Shown: in pieces, positions 19,040 through 24,009 of the stretch
Layout: the number at the start of each line of letters is the position of its first letter
Numbering within the stretch: position 1 is the stretch's first letter
From: Chara braunii
Lineage: Eukaryota; Streptophyta; Charophyceae; Charales; Characeae
Reading direction: 5' to 3'
Assembly (NCBI GenBank): GCA_003427395.1
Contig: BFEA01000147.1
Span: 2,490,895-2,514,903 of the forward strand
DNA length: 24,009 nucleotides
Position numbers and translations under genes: made by a program
Notes under the pieces: generated by a model
What the model was told of the DNA's origin: nothing
What the model saw: the letters and a program-made list of their open reading frames with translations, nothing else
Databases searched by the model: none

Positions 19040-19095
19040 GTTGCACCTTCACTTCTTTTTTTTTTTTTTTTTTTTTTTGTTGCACCTTCACTTCT
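19040..19095 (-). mobile_element. Poly(T) tract bracketed by a 17-bp direct repeat (tail-only retroinsertion)
   Basis: GTTGCACCTTCACTTCT occurs exactly at 19040-19056 and 19079-19095. Between the copies are only T residues (22 of them). This is what target-primed reverse transcription of a poly(A) tail alone would leave, in minus orientation. Alternatively it is a duplication with later run expansion. Confidence 0.75.
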
Positions 19096-19404
19096 GACTT
19101 GGGGAAGATTGTGGAGCTTCCCGGAAGATTCCTGGTTGTATCACACAAGTTTAACTAAAACAACCCTGGAAGGTAATTTTTGGTTTGCTGTTTTTCTACC
19201 TTTTTCTTGATCTCTTAGTCACTCACTAAACAACATTAAAAAATTATAATAAAATTTTTAAATCCTTTTTTCTTCAAATTTCTTGTCTTTTTATTGTTAC
19301 TTAAAAGTTAAAACACCTACAGGTCTTTTTCAGCGCTGAAACGCTGATGCCTCTTTTTTTTTTCCCACAGTGCATACCAGGGCAGAAAATCCCAAGTGTG
19401 CTTG
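19096..19404. other. AT-rich stretch without a gene
   Basis: 19190-19310 is strongly AT-rich, with T-runs and AAAAATTATAATAAAATTTT. No coding frame or repeat boundary is visible. Confidence 0.5.
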
Positions 19405-19530
19405 GCCACATTGATTCCGGCTCTGCCAGCATTGATTGCCCTGTACCCAGGGGATTAACTGCGCTGGACCCGCATTCCAGCAGGTGCTGCTCCCCACCAA
19501 TAGACCGGAGCACCAGGTCTCTTGCTAGGG
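19405..19530 (-). repeat. Dispersed repeat 'Y', inverted copy
   Basis: Its reverse complement matches 54-131 through CTATTGGTGGGGAGC, CACCTGCTGGAA and GGGTCCAGCG. To its left ATTGATTCCGGCTCT (about 19408) recurs at about 19602 with one change, beside an A-run of about 26 residues (19576-19600). Confidence 0.6.
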
Positions 19531-19776
19531 GTGCGTGCTCTTACAACCTCTCCTAGTAAGGACACTGGTTTTCCCAAAAAAAAAAAAAAAAAAAAAAAAA
19601 GATTGATTCCAGCTCTACGTAGAAGTCGTCGGGTTGGTTGGATTATTCGAGAAGCAAGACAAGCAGCTTCCTCCACCGTGCCCACAAACAACGGTCTAAG
19701 GGTTTAGGGGCAAGTGGGAGGTCGGGGCCTGGCACGTGTAGTTCTAAGGACAGGCGTTCCCCTTTCTTTTCTGTTG

Positions 19777-19931
19777 TTAAACCACTAGTACCTTTGCCGC
19801 TTGGCACGACGGCCGCCGATCAGATTTATCAATGGCAGTCGTTGCCGGGCCCGACCTCCGAAAATTCAGGCGCTTGGGAAAACTGCCAGTCTTCCCTGTT
19901 TTCCCACGCGGGAAAGGTACTAGTGGTTTAA
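19777..19931. mobile_element. TTAA-family MITE, complete 155-bp copy
   Basis: The ends are TTAAACCACTAGTACCTTT and, inverted, the same 19 bases. TTAA flanks are at 19777-19780 and 19928-19931. The interior shares GATCAGATTTATCAAnGGCA with 7404-7509. Confidence 0.88.
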
Positions 19932-20194
19932 CATTTGTGTTTGGATTTACGCGTGTCATCCTTGCGCAGGGGCCATGGAAATCTTCTCTGTATCGTTCCA
20001 ATTTTGAAGGATGTCCCGCAGGACAATTTTTTTCACTTTTTGAGAAAATGTTTATTAATTAGAAAATATTTCTCCATTTTATATTCACAGTCGGTTTCAC
20101 TGTGTGACTCTGGCAGACGTATAAGCAAATCATAGAAAATGAGGTCCGGGTTGTTCGGGAATAAAACTTCCGCAGCTTCGGCGGCATGCTGGGG

Positions 20195-20216
20195 AAGCTT
20201 TGGGATCCCAAAGCTT
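20195..20216. repeat. Perfect 22-bp palindrome
   Basis: AAGCTTTGGG followed by its exact inverse around ATCCC. It immediately precedes the poly(A) tail-only insertion, the first base of whose direct repeat is 20217. Confidence 0.9.
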
Positions 20217-20269
20217 GAACTGTGAGCTTGTTGTAAAAAAAAAAAAAAAAAGAACTGTGAGCTTGTTGT
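20217..20269 (+). mobile_element. Poly(A) tract bracketed by an 18-bp direct repeat (tail-only retroinsertion)
   Basis: GAACTGTGAGCTTGTTGT is present exactly at 20217-20234 and 20252-20269. Only 17 A residues lie between. It is the plus-orientation counterpart of 19040-19095, 1.2 kb away, with an unrelated target sequence. Confidence 0.8.
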
Positions 20270-20728
20270 GACCAAGGAAACCTGCACGTGGAAATATCAG
20301 CCTTATATATTGCCGCGTGTCCATGGAATAAAAGAGAAGAGACTTTGCGAAACAGATGATAAAAATACACAGACAAACATGACAAGCAAACTGAAACCAA
20401 CGGCTTTTTATTATGCTTATTTGAAAACCCCCCTTTACTGTGCCTCTCACGTACAAGGGCCCCCACGTTGATGAAGTGGACCGCGAGCTGCCTGCATCGA
20501 CTTGTACGCTGTGAGAAAGAGGCAGCGTAAAGGGGGAGGGGATAAACACAGAGGGAGAGAGATGGAGATAAGGCAAAGGGGAAGGGAAAGTAAGGAGTGT
20601 GGAATGAAGACGAGAGCAAGGATAAGAAAAGGATCAAGAATCAGTCTGTCCTTGATGACAGAGAGGGCATGCATTGTAAGGATGAGGTGTATAAAGTACT
20701 ATAAACGCATGGACAACCTAGCTGAGCA
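20270..20728. other. No gene recognised; purine-rich part 20510-20640
   Basis: The plus strand is G/A-rich over about 130 bases. Frames on the complementary strand give Ser/Leu/Pro-rich peptides of compositional origin. No further repeat boundary is visible. Confidence 0.45.
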
Positions 20729-22440
20729 TTTTTTTTTATTTTTTTTTTAATGAAGGAAATTTCGAAGTTCCATGAGGCCAGGGACCTCACAATTCAACCC
20801 GGAGTTATCTCGGCAGCATGAGCCGGTTTAGCTTCTGCATGACTTCACTCCTATTCCTATAATTCCCAGAACCTTCTACAAACTCAGATATCTATACATC
20901 TCTCAGAAAATTGCAACCGGTTACAGAAAACCAGAGCTACTTCCAACAGTTAAACCTAGTCTGCTGCTACTACGACCTACATCCCAAAGCGTTCTTACCT
21001 ACTACTACATAATCCAAATAAGCTATTGCCCTACACAAGAATTGCGATCCATTATCTAATTCCCACACAGCCCCCTGCCACGGACAGCCGAGCCTTACGC
21101 GGTTCTAGGTCCACTCCGTTCATTCCCTGTAACAGCCATGGGGTGAGCCTCAGTTTACCTTCTACGGAGACAGATGCCAGTTTTCCTTCTAACGCCCAGG
21201 TATTTCTAAACCAGATCATCCCTTTCTTCTGATTATACTTCGCACTTTGCCAATCCACATAGATTGCCCGTCTCAGAAGAGTACATACTCTCTTGGTTTG
21301 CTGTGTGACAGCTTGCGGTTCTTCCCTGAAGACTGTGTCATTTCTAGCCTCCCAGATAACTTGCATTAGGACACCTCTACTGACCAGGGCCACGTAGCCC
21401 CAACCATTTTCCAGATTCAAATCTTCCCGGCATAGCCCATGCAGAATCCATTCGTGGGTCCACTGCACCTCCTCACCTGCGAGGTTCTGCCAATGTACTT
21501 TCCACCAATTCCATAGCTGACTGGCAAGGGGGCAGTACAGCCACAGATGGCTGCTAGTCTCCCAACCCCACTTACATCTAGAGCAAGTCTCCTCAATCTC
21601 CATTCCTCTAGTAGCTAACCATGTGGCAGAGGCTGTAATTGATAACTTGATAAGGATTGACTCCACATTAAGCTCGCCTGTTTCTGAGAAGGAATCCTCT
21701 TAAGGACTTTCCATAATTTCGGTAGGTTTAGACTTCCAAGTTGGCTCTTTACCAAGTCGCTCTGCCGGTACTACTAGGGCCTGAGTTTTTCTAGAAGTCT
21801 GTAGGACCCTGACCCCTGCTTTGGTTTTGTAGAATAGGACAGGGAGGAAAGTCCCCACCTTTTCCACCTCCATCCATCCGCATAGTAGTGGTTCTACCTG
21901 AATAAGGTCCGGGACCCGGGTGATGAGTGTGGCCTTTGAGCCAGCCGGGTTTTCTGTCCAAACTCTCACCTCTCTAAGCTCTGTCGTCGACTGTATTACC
22001 TTCTCCCCGATCAGCTTCAGGTTTTCCCCCTCTGAGGTCGGTTGTCGTTCTACCCACTGTTGTACCTTAGTGCCCCGACCTAGTTCTGGGCCTAGGATTT
22101 TCACCACTGCTCTTGAGTCCTCTGGGTCCTCCCACCACGTATCTGGTGGTTTTTCCCCTGAGCTCTTTAGGATACAAAGCCAAAATTCCGGAATTGCCTT
22201 TTGGATCTTGATCAGATTGCCTAATACATGTTGAAGATGGGACAATTTTTGCTTCAGGATAATCGGAGGGATCCATTTCCCCTCTTGACTGTCCCATATG
22301 TCTTTCAGCTGAATAACACCCCGTTCTATCCATGCTCTGCTAAAAGAGCCTCGCTTTCCATCTGCTGGGAACTCTGAACCGTTCTCCTGTGTGATTAGAG
22401 GATTCTCAAACAGGATTTGGTTCAGCACTTCCTGTTTTGT
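20729..22440 (-). pseudogene. 5'-truncated LINE (non-LTR retrotransposon): end of reverse transcriptase ORF with zf-RVT domain
   Basis: On the minus strand from about 22434 the reading is QEVLNQILFENPLITQENGS, then SFSRAWIERGVIQLKDIWD. This matches the region after the reverse transcriptase core of plant-type LINEs. Further on comes CSRCKWGWETSSHLWLYCPL (about 21580-21520), the zf-RVT zinc-binding motif with Cys-Cys-His-Cys spacing, then IWEARNDTVF. Between them a TAA at 21702-21700 interrupts. A shifted frame there reads LWKVLKRIPSQKQASLMW, so at least two frameshifts have occurred. The 3' region (20750-21050) is non-coding and ends in an A-rich tail, seen as T-runs at 20729-20748. The catalytic reverse transcriptase and endonuclease are absent, as usual for 5' truncation. 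No target duplication was found. Confidence 0.8.
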
Positions 22441-22476
22441 GGTTGGAGGTTTTGGGACGCAGGGTTGTCCTGCCCC

Positions 22477-22508
22477 GGGGCGCAGCGCTACCGGGAGCGC
22501 TGCGCCCC
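22477..22508. repeat. GC-rich hairpin, 13-bp perfect stem
   Basis: GGGGCGCAGCGCT pairs with AGCGCTGCGCCCC around the 6-base loop ACCGGG. It sits about 40 bases beyond the 5' break of the LINE fragment and may belong to the DNA into which that fragment inserted. Confidence 0.8.
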
Positions 22509-23204
22509 ACCTGCGCGGAGGCAACGGTGAGCAGAGGCGCGTTGGGGTGAAAGCCGTGTGAGCGCGACAGCTTAGTGGAGGGTGGCGATGGCGCGTTGTA
22601 TGTGGTGGATGTCATGAGGGGGAAGGGAGGGACAGTGTATGGTGGGGAGGACGGTGGGTTGTTGGGGTTATATTGGAAAGAAGAGAGAGCAAATATATCC
22701 ATGAGTGTCCTCGGTTCTCTCTTCTCCTATCTCTGCCTCTATCTCTCTGTCTCTTGCTTCGTCTGACCCAGTTGTCTGAACATCGTTGTTCATAGATTGA
22801 ATTCTCTGTGAGGCCACGTTGACAGGCTTGACGCAGTCCTTCACAACACAATCACTCAAGAAGTTTTAGAGAGGCGGCGGTGTCCTAGTAATCTCTTCTG
22901 GCCAGTGCACTTCACCAAGGGGCTGCACCAGCACTGGCTATGGGGAGGAGAAGGTGCTTCTCTCGCAGGAAGAGGAAGGGAATGAGTTTGGTCGGGACAG
23001 CGGTCCGGCAGCTGGATCAGGGGATGGCAGGAGGGGAGCGTCTCGTGGTGTTTGGCAGGGTCTGGTGACTTCACGCGTTTCAAGGCATCTTCACGAGGCA
23101 GTGGAGCTTGGCTTTCAGCAACTTGTCGAAGTCGTCATCCTAAGTGCTGCTCAAAAGTACTGCTCAAAGTTCCCATAGTTTCTCAGAGCTTCGTGTCTCA
23201 ATAG
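22509..23204. other. No gene recognised
   Basis: 22555-22680 is G-rich on the plus strand. 22710-22755 is C/T-rich with short TCTC repeats. A 74-codon frame at 22954-23178 has no recognisable motif and no supporting context. Confidence 0.45.
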
Positions 23205-23425
23205 CGTCTAATAGTGTTTTTTGATTTGGTTGTTTCATGGTAGTCGGCTTGACTTTGTACTACTTGTTTGTCTTTCCTATGTCGTAATCCTTGATGATGA
23301 CGATTTAATTTAGTGTCCTCTGATTGGGTGTATTACTCGTTCGTCTTTTCTATGTTGTAATTCTAGATATTCATTCAAATGATGACGATCTGATTCAGTG
23401 TTTTCTATTTGGTGGTTCCATCTGA
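23205..23425 (+). repeat. Degenerate tandem repeat, about 73-90-bp units
   Basis: GTACTACTTGTTTGTCTTTCCTATG (23257) and GTATTACTCGTTCGTCTTTTCTATG-like sequence (23330) start similar blocks. Each continues with GATGATGACGAT, ATTnAGTGT and a TTTGGTnGTTnCAT phrase. The second unit has a 17-base insert. Not coding. Confidence 0.6.
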
Positions 23426-23546
23426 TAACATGGTTTCTTGAAAACAATTTCTTAAACTAATATGTGTCAACCGTCTCTGCTAAACGATTCTCAAACCGTG
23501 GTTTGGGAATCTGATTCGAAAATCCTTTATGGATATCTAAACCAAG

Positions 23547-23870
23547 GCTGAACTTCCGGTCCCACCGGGGCCCCCTTCCCCCACCGGAACCGGTCCGGTA
23601 GTACCGACCGGTGGACCGTGCCGGTTCCCCCCCGGTGGCATTTCGCGCAAGTGGATCGCGGGGGGGGTTGAATTTTTTTTGGGGCCGAGAGGCCTCCATG
23701 CGGGTCATGGAGGCCTCCCGGCCCCGAAAAAAATAAAAAGCCGGGACCGGTAGGCCCGCCAGAAAGCTAAAAAACTGGCGGCCTATCTGGGCCGTCGATC
23801 TCGTGAGATCTGCGGCCCAGATAGGCCGCAGTTTTTGAACATTCGGGCGGGAAACCGCCCGAAGTTCAAC
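23547..23870. repeat. Cluster of strong GC-rich hairpins (foldback-like)
   Basis: Three hairpins follow each other. 23673-23733 pairs GAGGCCTCCATG with CATGGAGGCCTC, extended by GGGGCC/GGCCCC and flanking T and A runs. 23770-23836 has AAAAACTG and CGGCCTATCTGGGCCG pairing exactly with later sequence around GATCTCGTGAGATC, about 30 paired bases. 23842-23863 has TTCGGGCGG pairing with CCGCCCGAA across a GAAA loop. TGAACTTC near 23551 recurs inverted near 23861-23868, so the whole may be one foldback element. Confidence 0.7.
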
Positions 23871-24009
23871 TTGCCGAACTGCCGCCAACAACGATCGGCC
23901 CCGCCCCACCCCGTCTCCAGCCTCCAGCCAGCCTCCAGCCTCCAACCCGTCACTTCGACACTTCGTCGAAAGTGAACGAGGTTGCGACTGCGTTGCACCC
24001 CTCCCACGT

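Noticed and set aside
20059-20674. Minus-strand frames rich in Ser, Leu and Pro
   Set aside because: Composition follows from the purine-rich plus strand, and they run across the poly(A) tail-only insertion.
22406-22702. 98-codon minus-strand frame
   Set aside because: It spans the LINE break and the GC hairpin; the motifs are palindrome translations.

Overview
The window is nuclear repeat-rich DNA from a green eukaryote, most likely a charophyte (streptophyte) alga such as Chara. Three things point there. A 68-codon stretch reads as the C-terminal part of a streptophyte-type mitochondrial ATP synthase alpha subunit (atp1), present as a nuclear copy. A Myb/SANT (trihelix-like) gene of plant style lies beside a PIF/Harbinger transposase. 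A LINE fragment and many short inverted-repeat (MITE-like) elements fill the rest. The organism call is inference from family resemblance; no host gene is visible.

The main structure is a set of nested insertions. A tandem satellite (units of about 158-160 bp; 2181-2262 and 13179-13600) was split by a mitochondrial DNA insertion (2263-2755 and 13133-13178, carrying the 3' end of atp1 on the minus strand). That copy was split by a 10,377-bp PIF/Harbinger element (2756-13132) with about 25-bp terminal inverted repeats and a 3-bp TAT target duplication. Removing the element and one TAT restores the atp1 reading frame, and removing the mitochondrial piece restores the satellite. The element carries three decayed genes: a Myb/SANT-like ORF1 (3509-5125, +), a second long plus-strand gene of unknown function (about 6230-10217, itself split by a 2.3-kb insertion flanked by a 12-bp direct repeat), and a DDE transposase on the minus strand (12489-11237), convergent with the other two. 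All are broken by stops and frameshifts, so the element is dead, although the three DDE residues are still readable.

Left of this (1-2180) are a dispersed repeat fragment, a 490-bp foldback element and a TTAA-flanked MITE. To the right (13601-24009) are several MITE families. One is a 459-bp non-autonomous relative of the big Harbinger, recognisable by shared ends and a shared internal palindrome. Another is a GGGCCTCGCTGC-ended family with three members, one nested in a different MITE. The third is the TTAA family again. There is also a CA/GA microsatellite, two pure poly(A/T) tracts bracketed by 17-18-bp direct repeats (tail-only retroinsertions), a 5'-truncated LINE on the minus strand (20729-about 22440), and a dense GC-rich hairpin cluster near the right edge.

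I see no tRNA, rRNA, CRISPR array or intact host protein gene. The interest lies in the layered insertions, the third gene of the Harbinger element, and the tail-only retroinsertions.
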